Shown: positions 32,793-40,925 of the stretch, piece by piece
How positions within the stretch are numbered: position 1 is the stretch's first letter
Layout of the letters: each line of letters starts with the position of its first letter
Source: Candidatus Aenigmatarchaeota archaeon
GTDB taxonomy: Archaea > Aenigmatarchaeota > Aenigmatarchaeia > Aenigmatarchaeales > Aenigmatarchaeaceae
DNA length: 41,309 nt
Assembly (NCBI GenBank): GCA_016933455.1
Contig: JAFGAZ010000011.1
Span: forward strand, 1-41,309
Direction of reading: 5' to 3'
The notes under the pieces: generated by a model
Told to the model about the DNA's origin: nothing
What the model saw: only the letters and a program-made list of their open reading frames with translations
The model's database searches: none
Program-made: the position numbers and the translations under genes

Positions 32793-35437
32793 TTTAAAAC
32801 CTTTGGTTTTTTCATAAATATTTCCGGCATTGCTATTATTCCAAAGGAAGAAAATGCTAATACCTTTATCCAGTCACTTGCTGTTAGTGCTGTTGTGTGG
32901 AATATGTTTTGTAAGAAAGGAACATAGATTATCATAAGCTGTAAAACAACTGATATTATTACTGCCAGGAAAAGTTTCTTGTTTTTTAGGGGATTGTTTC
33001 TAAGTATGCCCTTTTTGTCGGACCTGCAGTTGAAAACAAAAAACATTTCAAATAATATTGTTGTGGTCAGTGCTACCGTTTGTGCTTTTATAGGTATTCC
33101 TGTTTCTTGGAAAACAGTAAAGAATGCAAAAAAGGTTGTTACAAAGTGCAGTATAGAAACAGCTAATATAAATGGAAGAAGACCGTTTACTATACCTTTT
33201 TTTGGGTTTCTCGGGTTTTCCTTCATTATGTTCTTGTCCTTTGGGTCAACGCTTAGCGCCAGGGCAGGTATGCCGTCTGTTATGAGGTTAATCCACAATA
33301 TCTGTATGGGCACAAACGGAAGAACTGCTGCTCCTGTCAAAGGATCGCTAAAGCCTACAATTATTGCTGCTGTTATTGTTATGAGCTCGGCAAAGTTGGC
33401 TGCCAAAAGAAACTTTACAAATTTTCTTATGTTGTCGTAAATTCCCCTGCCTTCCTCTACTGCTGAAACTATAGTTGAAAAGTTGTCGTCCATCAAGACC
33501 ATGTCGGACGACTCCTTGGCAACGTCTGTTCCCTTTATGCCCATTGCAACGCCGATGTCAGCCTTTTTTAGGGCTGGAGCGTCGTTTACCCCGTCGCCTG
33601 TCATGGCAACAACATGGCCCGCTTTTTTCAAAGCATCCACAATCTTTATTTTGTGATTCGGCGACACCCTGGCAAATATGGTAACTTCCCTGACAATGTC
33701 GTTTAGTTGTTTGTTATCTAGCTTGTCTAGGTCCTCGCCTCTTAGGACCTTTCCGTTGAGCCCGACTTCTGCTGCAACAGCCTTTGCTGTGAGCTCGTGG
33801 TCTCCTGTTATCATCTTGATTTTTATTCCCGCCTTTTTGCAGAGCATTATGGCTTTTTTGGTCTCCTTTCTTGGCGGGTCTATCATTGCAACAAGACCTG
33901 CAAAGGTCATGTCCCTTTCCGCGGATTCCAAAGAATATTTCTTGCTAAGCTTCTTGTAGGAAAAGCCCAATACCCTCATGCCCTTTTCCGCAAAATCCTT
34001 GACAGTTTCCAAAGTTTTGTCTATCTCTTTTCTTGTTAACTTCCTATTTGCATGAAGCTTGGAGCATGACTTGAGAATAACTTCAGGGGCGCCTTTTGTG
34101 AAAGCGTATATTTCCCCGTCAACGTTGTGTATTGTGGTCATCTTCTTTCTTTCCGATGAAAAGGGTATCTCGTCTAGTTTCTTATAGTCCTCCTTAAGGC
34201 CCGCCTTGTTGGCCAGAACCTTTAGCGCTCCTTCTGTTGGGTCCCCTATTATGGAGCAGTTCTCCTGCCTTCTGATTAAAGAATTGTTGCACATGGAGCC
34301 TATCTTGATTATCATGTCAAGCGCGCCGTATTTTTTCGGGTCTATCTTTTTCTTGTCAAGCAGAAATTCTCCCTTAGGGTTAAAGCCTATTCCAGAAACA
34401 TCCACTGTTTTGCCAGAGCTCCACATCTTTTTGACTGTCATCTCGTTTGTTGTCATGGTTCCTGTCTTGTCAGCGCATATAACAGTTGTTGAGCCAAGAG
34501 CTTCCACAGCAGCCAGTTTTTTTACCACCGCGTTTTTCTTTAGCATTCTTTGCGTTCCTATTGCCAGTGTCAGGGTTATCACAGCCGGCAGGCCCTCTGG
34601 AACAGCGGCAATTGAAAGGCTAAGCGCTGTTAAAAACATGTCGAATATGTCTAACGATCTTGCAAGCCCTATAATGAATATGAACACTGCTTCTATCAAA
34701 ACCACAATGCTCAAAGTCTTGCCAAGATGCTGCAGTTTTTTCTGCAAAGGCGTTTGCTCCTCTCTTTCCTGCACCATTCCAGCTATTTTTCCCATTACGG
34801 TTTCCATTCCCGTTGAGACCACAATGCCAACTCCCCTTCCGTAGTTGACCAAAGTTCCCATGAACGCCATGTTCTCCCTTTCTGACAGAGGAACATCGGT
34901 TAGCTTTTTTGTGTTTTTGGTTGCTGGCACTGACTCCCCTGTTAGCATGGATTCGTCTATTTTCATGTTGATGGCTTCAATCAAGCGCAGGTCAGCTGGC
35001 ACCCTGTTGCCCGAATCAAGAATAACAATATCTCCCGGAACAAGGTGCTCAACATCTATTTCTATTTTTTGGCCGTCTCTTAAGACCAGCGCCTTTGTAA
35101 CTATCATTTTCCTTAGAGCTTCTATTGCCTTTTCTGCCTTGTGCTCTTGGTAGAAACCAAGGAATGCGTTTAGAACAAGAATTGCACCAATGACCATGGC
35201 ATCGGTTCTAAGGCCCATTAAAAGCGATATGAATGTTGCAAAAATCAGAAGTATTACAAGAAAGCTTTTGAACTGCTCAAGAAATATTATTATCGAGGTT
35301 CTTTTCTCCTTGTTTTTCAGCTTGTTTTCTCCGTACTCTTTAAGCCTTTGGTGCACTTGGGAGTTTTTCAGGCCGTTCTCATGCGTTTTCAAGTCCTTCT
35401 TTACCTGCTCGCATGTCATGGCGTGCCATTTTTTCAT
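32789..35437 (-). CDS. P2A-type calcium-transporting ATPase, 882 aa
   Basis: A SERCA/PMR1-like cation pump. Domain order: N-terminal cation-ATPase segment, TGES (residue about 170), M4 with VPEGLP (near 280), phosphorylation site DKTGTMT (Asp323), short N domain with KGAPE, TGDGVNDAPALKKAD (near 612), M5-M6 with NFAEL and NLITDGIPALAL, and four C-terminal helices. The ion-site residues equivalent to SERCA N768/E771 (NxxE), N796/T799/D800 (NLxTD) and E309 (PEGLP) are all present, so Ca2+ (or Mn2+) is likely. The TATA-like CTTTAAAA at 35459-35466 is 25 bases ahead. The divergent neighbours include a cation exchanger. Confidence 0.92.
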   Translation of the reverse strand: MKKWHAMTCEQVKKDLKTHENGLKNSQVHQRLKEYGENKLKNKEKRTSIIIFLEQFKSFLVILLIFATFISLLMGLRTDAMVIGAILVLNAFLGFYQEHKAEKAIEALRKMIVTKALVLRDGQKIEIDVEHLVPGDIVILDSGNRVPADLRLIEAINMKIDESMLTGESVPATKNTKKLTDVPLSERENMAFMGTLVNYGRGVGIVVSTGMETVMGKIAGMVQEREEQTPLQKKLQHLGKTLSIVVLIEAVFIFIIGLARSLDIFDMFLTALSLSIAAVPEGLPAVITLTLAIGTQRMLKKNAVVKKLAAVEALGSTTVICADKTGTMTTNEMTVKKMWSSGKTVDVSGIGFNPKGEFLLDKKKIDPKKYGALDMIIKIGSMCNNSLIRRQENCSIIGDPTEGALKVLANKAGLKEDYKKLDEIPFSSERKKMTTIHNVDGEIYAFTKGAPEVILKSCSKLHANRKLTRKEIDKTLETVKDFAEKGMRVLGFSYKKLSKKYSLESAERDMTFAGLVAMIDPPRKETKKAIMLCKKAGIKIKMITGDHELTAKAVAAEVGLNGKVLRGEDLDKLDNKQLNDIVREVTIFARVSPNHKIKIVDALKKAGHVVAMTGDGVNDAPALKKADIGVAMGIKGTDVAKESSDMVLMDDNFSTIVSAVEEGRGIYDNIRKFVKFLLAANFAELITITAAIIVGFSDPLTGAAVLPFVPIQILWINLITDGIPALALSVDPKDKNIMKENPRNPKKGIVNGLLPFILAVSILHFVTTFFAFFTVFQETGIPIKAQTVALTTTILFEMFFVFNCRSDKKGILRNNPLKNKKLFLAVIISVVLQLMIIYVPFLQNIFHTTALTASDWIKVLAFSSFGIIAMPEIFMKKPKVLK

Positions 35438-35458
35438 ATTATTTTGTTGATTTCGCTG

Positions 35459-35490
35459 TTTTAAAGTTTAGCCATAGAAAAGCATATAAG
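35459..35490. promoter_or_regulatory. Divergent promoters for Ca2+ ATPase and 105-aa membrane gene
   Basis: Leftward TATA-like CTTTAAAA (35459-35466) is 25 bases before the ATPase ATG. Rightward AGCATATAAG (35481-35490) is 27 bases before the ATG at 35513. Both fit leaderless transcripts. Confidence 0.55.
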
Positions 35491-35512
35491 ACAGAATAAA
35501 GAAAATGAGAGT

Positions 35513-35830
35513 ATGGCCAAAGACAGGGAAAGACTGCATCACAAGACATACAAGCATGTGAAAAAGCACAGGAAAAAGTATACCAGATTTGTCATGTTCT
35601 TTATTGTGCTTTTCCTATTTAGGGTCATGGAGGACTATTACCTTCTTAGCTCCTTTAACATAGAGCTTGAAATCGACTTGTTCATCTTTCTAAGCTTCAT
35701 ACTGGGAGCTATAGTGTTCACACTCATCTCAGAAATAACAGAGATAATGATAGAAAAGGAAGAAGCCCAAAAGCTTCTTAGGTACCTTTCCAAAAAGGAA
35801 AAGTCGTTTGAAAGGAAAATGAACAGGTAG
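35513..35830 (+). CDS. Two-helix membrane protein, 105 aa
   Basis: A basic N-terminus (residues 1-24, rich in His and Lys: HHKTYKHVKKHRKKY) precedes two hydrophobic helices (about 26-43 and 55-76) and a charged C-terminal helix (IMIEKEEAQKLLRYLSKKEK). It starts at a TATA box 27 bases upstream, divergent from the Ca2+ ATPase, and precedes the exchanger gene after 30 bases. The arrangement suggests a small regulator or assembly partner. No family was recognised. Confidence 0.5.
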   Translation: MAKDRERLHHKTYKHVKKHRKKYTRFVMFFIVLFLFRVMEDYYLLSSFNIELEIDLFIFLSFILGAIVFTLISEITEIMIEKEEAQKLLRYLSKKEKSFERKMNR

Positions 35831-35860
35831 AAATATAACATAGTTTTGCAAGATATTCTT

Positions 35861-36799
35861 ATGCTATTTACTGACCTTTTGTTTTTCATGCTTTCGTGCG
35901 CAGGCCTTGCAGTAAGCGGACACTTTGTTGTAAAGAGCCTGATAAAAGTTGCCAGGTTTTATCATCTAAGAGAATTCGTGGTGGGCTTTGTTTTAATGGC
36001 TGTCATGACATCCATGCCGGAGTTGTTTGTGGGCATAATGTCTGCTCTTAGCGGTTTTTCCGGCATATCCTTGGGCGATATTCTGGGCGCCAATATTGTT
36101 AATCTGACAATTGTTGTTGGCATAACGTCGCTTTTGGGAAAAAGAATAAAGATAGAAAGCGAGATAGAAAAAAGGGACGTGTTCTACACCGCCCTTATAG
36201 CAATGCTGCCCATATTCCTCTTTATTGACAACGGTCTTTCTAGGTTCGATGGCATCTTGCTTGTGGGATCTTTTTTCCTATACCTGTTTAGGCTAATTTC
36301 GCAAAGGTCGCATTTCCGCAAGATAATGGCTGACCATATTTCTAGAAAAATGATGGAAAAGGAGGTTGTCCTTTTCGTTTTCAGCCTCTTTGTCTTGCTT
36401 TTGAGCGCAAGATTCGTTGTGGAGTTTGCAATACCCCTTGTGTCGGAGCTTAGTCTGTCTCCCTTGCTAATAGGCCTAACCATTGTCTCAATAGGCACGA
36501 CATTGCCAGAACTTTTTTTCAATACGAATTCTGTTCTAAAGGGGCATTATGGCATGGCAATGGGCGACCTTCTTGGAAGCGTTGTAGCGAACTCGTCTCT
36601 GGTTTTGGGTATTGTTTGCATAATATCTCCAATAGAAGCTTCCATAATTTCCTTTACCATAGCGTCAGGTTTCTTGGCGCTTGTTTTGACGCTTTTTATT
36701 ATTTTCTCTAAAACAGAAAGAGAGATAACCTGGAAAGAGGGCGTTGTTCTTTTGATGCTGTATTTTGTTTTCGTTATAACAAGCCTTATTTTCAGGTGA
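35861..36799 (+). CDS. CaCA-type Na+(H+)/Ca2+ exchanger-like protein, 312 aa
   Basis: About ten membrane helices with the two inverted repeats of the CaCA family (PF01699). Repeat alpha-1 has AVMTSMPELFVG ... GDILGANIVNLTIVVG and alpha-2 has SIGTTLPELFFN ... GDLLGSVVANSSLVLG; the PE pairs and the N of the second half are the ion ligands. The length is right. A TTG at 35846 would add five residues; I prefer ATG at 35861 because the AAATATAA at 35831-35838 lies 26 bases ahead, as in other leaderless genes here. The last codon overlaps the GTG start of the antiporter-like gene, so the exchanger is in the hydrogenase operon. The exact cations are inferred from family. Confidence 0.9.
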   Translation: MLFTDLLFFMLSCAGLAVSGHFVVKSLIKVARFYHLREFVVGFVLMAVMTSMPELFVGIMSALSGFSGISLGDILGANIVNLTIVVGITSLLGKRIKIESEIEKRDVFYTALIAMLPIFLFIDNGLSRFDGILLVGSFFLYLFRLISQRSHFRKIMADHISRKMMEKEVVLFVFSLFVLLLSARFVVEFAIPLVSELSLSPLLIGLTIVSIGTTLPELFFNTNSVLKGHYGMAMGDLLGSVVANSSLVLGIVCIISPIEASIISFTIASGFLALVLTLFIIFSKTEREITWKEGVVLLMLYFVFVITSLIFR

Positions 36800-37722
36800 T
36801 AGTTAACAATAAGAGGCGGGTTTGGCAAAATAAGTTTATGTTGCAGGTTTTTTTCGCTGCATTAATATCCCTGCTCGGGCTCTCGTTTTCCGTTCATTCG
36901 TTTTTTTACGAGAAAAAGAACTTTATTCTGATAATATCGCTGATGATTTTTTCCATCACTTCTTTGTTCTACTGGTACATCTCGGTTTTTGTGCTCATAC
37001 TTTTTGCTTTCTACAAACACTATGATTTTGGCGAGTTTGCCAGCCTTAACATGTTTTCCGCTGTTTTGCTGTCTTGGTTTTTCCTAAATCTGTTTCAGAC
37101 AAAAATAGCAATCCCGTTTTTTCTAATAGCGATGCTGTGCCTTGTCTTGATGTCTATACTTTCCATATTCGGCATATTCGAAAATCGGCTGAAAAGATAT
37201 CTCATGGTTTCCAATTTCATACAGATACTTTTTGTTGTGTTGGATTTGTCTGTTACAATGATTAAAGGCGAGATGGGAATTCTTAGCGTCATACAGATAT
37301 TCAACTACACCTTCACTGGTTTGCTGTTCTTCCTAACGCTTTGGATATTTGGCAGAAAGAAGACTTTCATCCACGAGCTCGAGGGCTCTTATTTCCAAAG
37401 CAGGTCAAATGATATCTTTGCCACCATCGCGTGCCTTTCTTTGGCAGGCCTTCCTGCTTTCAATATGTTTGTTTCGGAATGGTTCTTGTTTACTGGCAGT
37501 TTTATTTTAACTCCCATCATAACAATACTTGGAATCTTTATTGCGCTTTTGCTTTTCATAATGTATTACAAGATAGTTTACGTTCTGCTTGTGGGAGAGG
37601 GCAGGCAAAAGAGCATACCCGAGCCCATTACGGTCGTGAACGGTCTGCTTGCTATTACTTGCGTTATTTTGGGAATACTTCCGAGCTTACAAATTGAGCT
37701 TTTGAGTTTGGTGCTTGCATGA
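36796..37722 (+). CDS. Shortened antiporter-like subunit (HyfF/MrpD type) of the hydrogenase, 308 aa
   Basis: A membrane subunit related to NuoL/M/N and HyfF. The clearest match is IACLSLAGLPAFNMFVSEWF, like the 'LSLxGLPPFxxFxSE' helix of HyfF, plus LKRYLMVSNFI in place of 'LKRLLAYSSI'. About nine helices are present against 13-14 in full-length members, so roughly the first 4-5 helices and the TM5 Glu are missing. The following helix reads IFNYTFTGLLFF where the usual motif has His and Lys ('HaxxKxxLF'), so the proton-path Lys is absent. It starts at GTG overlapping the exchanger's stop. It probably has a structural or altered transport role; homology is sure, coupling is not. Confidence 0.8.
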   Translation: MIVNNKRRVWQNKFMLQVFFAALISLLGLSFSVHSFFYEKKNFILIISLMIFSITSLFYWYISVFVLILFAFYKHYDFGEFASLNMFSAVLLSWFFLNLFQTKIAIPFFLIAMLCLVLMSILSIFGIFENRLKRYLMVSNFIQILFVVLDLSVTMIKGEMGILSVIQIFNYTFTGLLFFLTLWIFGRKKTFIHELEGSYFQSRSNDIFATIACLSLAGLPAFNMFVSEWFLFTGSFILTPIITILGIFIALLLFIMYYKIVYVLLVGEGRQKSIPEPITVVNGLLAITCVILGILPSLQIELLSLVLA

Positions 37723-37880
37723 AGAAGAAAAACAAGATCGACATTTACATGGGCGGAGAAAGAGACCCCGCGAAGATAATCATACCAAAGGACCTTGGCA
37801 AGTTCTTTGACAAGAAAAGAATAATTTTGGTTTTTGTCATACTATTGTCAATGCTGCTAATTGCAGGTGTTAGCATATGA
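37719..37880 (+). CDS. Small single-pass protein in the hydrogenase operon, 53 aa
   Basis: This gene overlaps its neighbours by four bases on each side (ATGA at both ends). Residues 1-34 are polar (IDIYMGGERDPAKI and DLGKFFDKKR) and residues 35-52 form one hydrophobic helix (IILVFVILLSMLLIAGVS). The YMGGE segment resembles the 'Y-x-x-GE' found near the C-terminus of NuoL/EchA-type subunits, so it may be a detached tail of an antiporter-like subunit with its last helix. That origin is an inference. The tight overlaps argue strongly that it is a real gene. Confidence 0.6.
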   Translation: MKKKNKIDIYMGGERDPAKIIIPKDLGKFFDKKRIILVFVILLSMLLIAGVSI

Positions 37881-38314
37881 AGATGTTAAAAAAGTCCCCG
37901 TGGGTTAGCAACTATGACGCCGGGGGTTGCAACGGCTGCATACTCGAGATATTTGCCCTGATAACTCCAAGATACGACATTGAAAGGTTCGGGTGCCAGC
38001 TAAAAGAAAGCGCAAGGCATGCTGACATTTTGCTGGTTAGCGGCATTGTAAACAACCAAAGCAAGGAAAGGCTAAAGACCATATACGACCAGATGGCAGG
38101 GGACAAGAAGGTTATAGCAATAGGTTCGTGCGCAATATCCGGCGGGCCTTTCAAGGACTGCTACAATTTCGCAGGGCCGGTTGACAAGATAATACCAGTT
38201 GACATGTACATACCGGGCTGCCCCCCAAGGCCGGAAGCCATAATGGATGGCATACTAAAGCTGCTAGGTTTTAAAGATGATGAAGGTAAGAAGCAAGATA
38301 AAAAAAGGGCTTAG
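37877..38314 (+). CDS. Group 4 [NiFe] hydrogenase small subunit (NuoB/EchC-like), 145 aa
   Basis: The subunit carrying the proximal [4Fe-4S] cluster. The ligands are Cys18 and Cys21 (GGCNGC), Cys85 (IGSCAISGG) and Cys115 (IPGCPPRP), in the order of the NuoB/EchC family. It has no signal peptide and lacks the longer C-terminal cluster domain of other hydrogenases, as is usual for group 4. It overlaps the preceding gene by four bases and the NuoC-like gene by 38 bases. It passes electrons between the large subunit and the ferredoxin subunit at 40587. Confidence 0.95.
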   Translation: MKMLKKSPWVSNYDAGGCNGCILEIFALITPRYDIERFGCQLKESARHADILLVSGIVNNQSKERLKTIYDQMAGDKKVIAIGSCAISGGPFKDCYNFAGPVDKIIPVDMYIPGCPPRPEAIMDGILKLLGFKDDEGKKQDKKRA

Positions 38315-38579
38315 GCTAATAGCCATAGTCTGCAGACAAGACGACGGCTTTAGCATTGACTATCATTTCGATAGCAAGGGAGTTATCAGCACTGTCAGTG
38401 TCAAGGTTCCAAATGACGACAGGCAGGTCGAGAGCATAACAGAAGACTATCCTAGCGCCGATTATTATGAAAGGGAGATACATGACTTTTTCGGTGTCGA
38501 GTTCGTGGGCAATATCAACCTTCATCTCAAGCTGTTCCTTCCAGACAACTACAAAGGAGAGCCGCCAATGCTAAAGTGA
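38277..38579 (+). CDS. NuoC/EchD-like hydrogenase subunit, 100 aa
   Basis: A short version of the 30-kDa (NuoC) subunit that packs against the large subunit. The family signature is plain: DYPSADYYEREIHDFFGVEF, the 'xPsAxwxEREixDmfGixFxGh' motif. At 100 residues it is smaller than EchD/NuoC, which often reach 120-200; the N-terminal part is reduced. The start overlaps the small subunit gene by 38 bases; a second ATG three bases further (38280) is equally possible. The stop overlaps the large subunit start (TGATGA). Confidence 0.9.
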   Translation: MMKVRSKIKKGLRLIAIVCRQDDGFSIDYHFDSKGVISTVSVKVPNDDRQVESITEDYPSADYYEREIHDFFGVEFVGNINLHLKLFLPDNYKGEPPMLK

Positions 38580-39754
38580 TGAAAATGCACGAGATAACAC
38601 ACGACTATACCCTGCCAATAGGTCCGCAGCACCCAACGCTCAAGGAGCCCATGTGCCTAAGAATCAGTCTTGACGGCAACACAATAAAGGATGTCAAGAT
38701 AAGGATGGGCTACACGCACAAGGGAATAGAAAAGTTGATGGAGGGGAAAAATCCCGACTCTGCCTTGTACACATCCCAGAGGATATGCGGCATATGCTCG
38801 TCTGCGCATGAGAATGCCTATTGCATGACAGTTGAGGGAATTCTAAAATACGATCCTGAAGAAAGAGTGAAGCTGATTCGGGCCCTTATGATGGAGCTTG
38901 AAAGATTGCACAGCCATATTTTATGGCTAGGTGTCATTGCCCATGAGATAGGGTATGAGACCATGTTCATGTATTTCTGGAGGGAAAGAGAGAAGATAAT
39001 AGATGTTTTCGAGAAAATAACAGGCGGAAGGGTGCACCACAATTTCAACAAGATAAAGACCGTTCGCTTTGATTTGGAAGAGGGCAACAAGAAATTCATT
39101 ATTGATAGGATAGACAGCGTTGAGAAAAGCATTGCAAACTACATGAAGGATCTAACAACAGACAGGGTGATAGCTTCAAGGCTTAGGGGCGTTGGCATAA
39201 TAACAAAGGCTGATGCCAAAAGATACAGCCTTGTCGGTCCTTGCGCAAGGGCCAGCGGGGTTAGGTGCGACATAAGAAAGTTCGACCCTCCGTTTGGCAT
39301 ATACAGGAAACTTGATTTCAAGGAGATCATAACTGACAACGGCGATTCTTTCGACAGGACATATGTCAGGGTTGCCGAGGTTTTGGAGTCTTGCAAATTG
39401 GTAAGGCAGATTCTTAACATGCTACCAAGCCAGCAGATACCAAAGTTTGTTATAACCAATGTTCCTGACGGCGAGGGTCTTGGTAGGGTCGAGGCGCCAA
39501 GGGGGGAACTTTTCTACTATATGAAATTCAAGGACGGCAAGATAGAAAGAGTAAAGATGAGAACCCCGACCTTTGCTTACCTTAAGATCGCAGAAAAAAT
39601 ACTTTTGGAAAGAAAGATAGGAGACATACCCGTTATAATGGGTTCTTTGGACCCCTGCTTTAGCTGCCTTGAGAGGGTGCTTGTCGCAAAAGACGGCAAG
39701 GTGGAATCCAACTGCGAATCAGAGTTTAGGAGGAAGTACGTATGTACGAGATAG
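38576..39754 (+). CDS. Group 4 [NiFe] hydrogenase large subunit (NuoD/EchE-like), 392 aa
   Basis: The catalytic subunit that makes or oxidises H2. Both pairs of Ni ligands are present: RICGICSSAH (Cys71, Cys74) and DPCFSC (Cys361, Cys364), so this is a hydrogenase, not a complex I NuoD. IGPQHPTLKEP near residue 15 and MGYTHKGIEKLMEGK near 44 are shared by both families. After CLER a tail of about 25 residues (VLVAKDGKVESNCESEF and on) extends past the usual cleavage site, consistent with removal by the HycI-type protease encoded at 40909. It overlaps the NuoH-like gene by 13 bases. Confidence 0.96.
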   Translation: MMKMHEITHDYTLPIGPQHPTLKEPMCLRISLDGNTIKDVKIRMGYTHKGIEKLMEGKNPDSALYTSQRICGICSSAHENAYCMTVEGILKYDPEERVKLIRALMMELERLHSHILWLGVIAHEIGYETMFMYFWREREKIIDVFEKITGGRVHHNFNKIKTVRFDLEEGNKKFIIDRIDSVEKSIANYMKDLTTDRVIASRLRGVGIITKADAKRYSLVGPCARASGVRCDIRKFDPPFGIYRKLDFKEIITDNGDSFDRTYVRVAEVLESCKLVRQILNMLPSQQIPKFVITNVPDGEGLGRVEAPRGELFYYMKFKDGKIERVKMRTPTFAYLKIAEKILLERKIGDIPVIMGSLDPCFSCLERVLVAKDGKVESNCESEFRRKYVCTR

Positions 39755-40590
39755 TCTTCTTTTTTCTTGTGCCTTTCATTGCATTGTTTTACGAGGGCAT
39801 TCTAAGAAAGCTAAACGCCAAGTTCCAAAACAGGGCAGGCCCACCGATCGTCCAGCCCTTTTATGACATAATCAAGCTTTTCGAGAAAAAGCTCCTGAAA
39901 ACCCAGAACGATCCTTTTTTCAGGCATGCCCCGCTTCTTTATTTTGTTTCTGTATTTGCTTTGTTTTTGTTTGTCCCGTTTTCATTACTTAGCTTTAGCT
40001 ACGATTTCATACTCTTGCTTTATTTGACAATTCTTGCCAGCTCATTTTACGTTCTTGCAGGCCTTTCGTCGGACAATCCGTTTTCCATTATAGGCTCGAT
40101 GAGGGAGATGATTCTCATGGTAGTTTACGAGATAACGCTTGTCATAACTGTCGTGACCTTCATGCTTCATGCTAATGTGATTTCTTTTTCTGCTTTGCAA
40201 AGCAGCATGGTGATATTTGCTCTGCCCATATCCTCGATATGCTTAGGCCTTATCTCCATGCTCGAGGTGCATGTGACGCCTTTTGACACCACAGAAGCCC
40301 CGACAGAGATAATGGGCGGGAGCAGGACAGAATACAGCGGCAAGAACCTGGCTTTGATGAATCTTGCCATGTCAATGAAGAGGCTTTTCTTCATCTTCTT
40401 TTTGCCGATGCTTCTTTTTGGCAACAGCCTTGTCATGCTTTTTGTTTCAAGCATCTTGTTTTTGTTTCTCTACGGCTTGGCGCAGGCCACAACTTCCAGG
40501 TTCAGGGTTGACCAGGCTTTCAAGTTCTACCTGGTTGTCATGATATTCGCATTGGTTGAATTTGTTCTGGTCATGAGGGGAATTATATGA
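39742..40590 (+). CDS. NuoH/EchB-like membrane subunit, 282 aa
   Basis: The membrane subunit that anchors the hydrogenase arm and forms the coupling link to the ion path. RKLNAKFQNRAGPPIVQPF near the start is the family's first motif, and TPFDTTEAPTEIMGGSRTEY plus SGKNLALMNLAM near residue 180 is the second, with its acidic residues intact. About eight membrane helices are visible. The length is normal for EchB. The start overlaps the large subunit by 13 bases and the end overlaps the ferredoxin gene by four. Confidence 0.95.
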   Translation: MYEIVFFFLVPFIALFYEGILRKLNAKFQNRAGPPIVQPFYDIIKLFEKKLLKTQNDPFFRHAPLLYFVSVFALFLFVPFSLLSFSYDFILLLYLTILASSFYVLAGLSSDNPFSIIGSMREMILMVVYEITLVITVVTFMLHANVISFSALQSSMVIFALPISSICLGLISMLEVHVTPFDTTEAPTEIMGGSRTEYSGKNLALMNLAMSMKRLFFIFFLPMLLFGNSLVMLFVSSILFLFLYGLAQATTSRFRVDQAFKFYLVVMIFALVEFVLVMRGII

Positions 40591-40925
40591 GCATACTAAT
40601 CGAGGCTCTGAAAAGCCTTTTCAAAAAGCCGTTTACTAGAATGTATCCAAAGGAAAAGCTAAAGCCCTGCAAGCGCTTTAGGGGAAGAATCAACTACTAC
40701 CCTGAAAGGTGTATAGGGTGCAGGATGTGCGAGAGGTACTGCCCTGTCGGGGCTGTCAAATTCAAGGAAAAGGGGAAAATAGATTTTGACCTTGGGATAT
40801 GCGTTTTGTGCGGCATGTGCCAGGATGTTTGCCCTACCAAGCCGAAAGCAATAAACATTAGGAACGATTTCGAGTTTTCGTCCAGCGACAAAAAGAAGCT
40901 TGTGAATCTCACAAAGAAACAATGA
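40587..40925 (+). CDS. 2x[4Fe-4S] ferredoxin-like subunit (NuoI/EchF-like), 112 aa
   Basis: Two clusters are seen: Cys42/45/48/52 (CIGCRMCERYCP) and Cys72/75/78/82 (CVLCGMCQDVCP). The order and spacing match EchF/NuoI, the subunit that exchanges electrons with soluble ferredoxin. An N-terminal basic segment (residues 10-34) would lie along the membrane surface. It overlaps the NuoH-like gene by four bases and is the last gene of the rightward operon. Its 3' end overlaps the convergent protease gene by 17 bases. Confidence 0.95.
   Translation: MSILIEALKSLFKKPFTRMYPKEKLKPCKRFRGRINYYPERCIGCRMCERYCPVGAVKFKEKGKIDFDLGICVLCGMCQDVCPTKPKAINIRNDFEFSSSDKKKLVNLTKKQ

Noticed and set aside
34206-34844. 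A 212-codon plus-strand frame
   Set aside because: It is antisense to the core of the Ca2+ ATPase, whose motifs are intact on the other strand.
38576-39754. Complex I (NuoD) rather than hydrogenase
   Set aside because: Both pairs of Cys ligands for the Ni site (RICGIC and DPCFSC) are present; NuoD proteins lack them.
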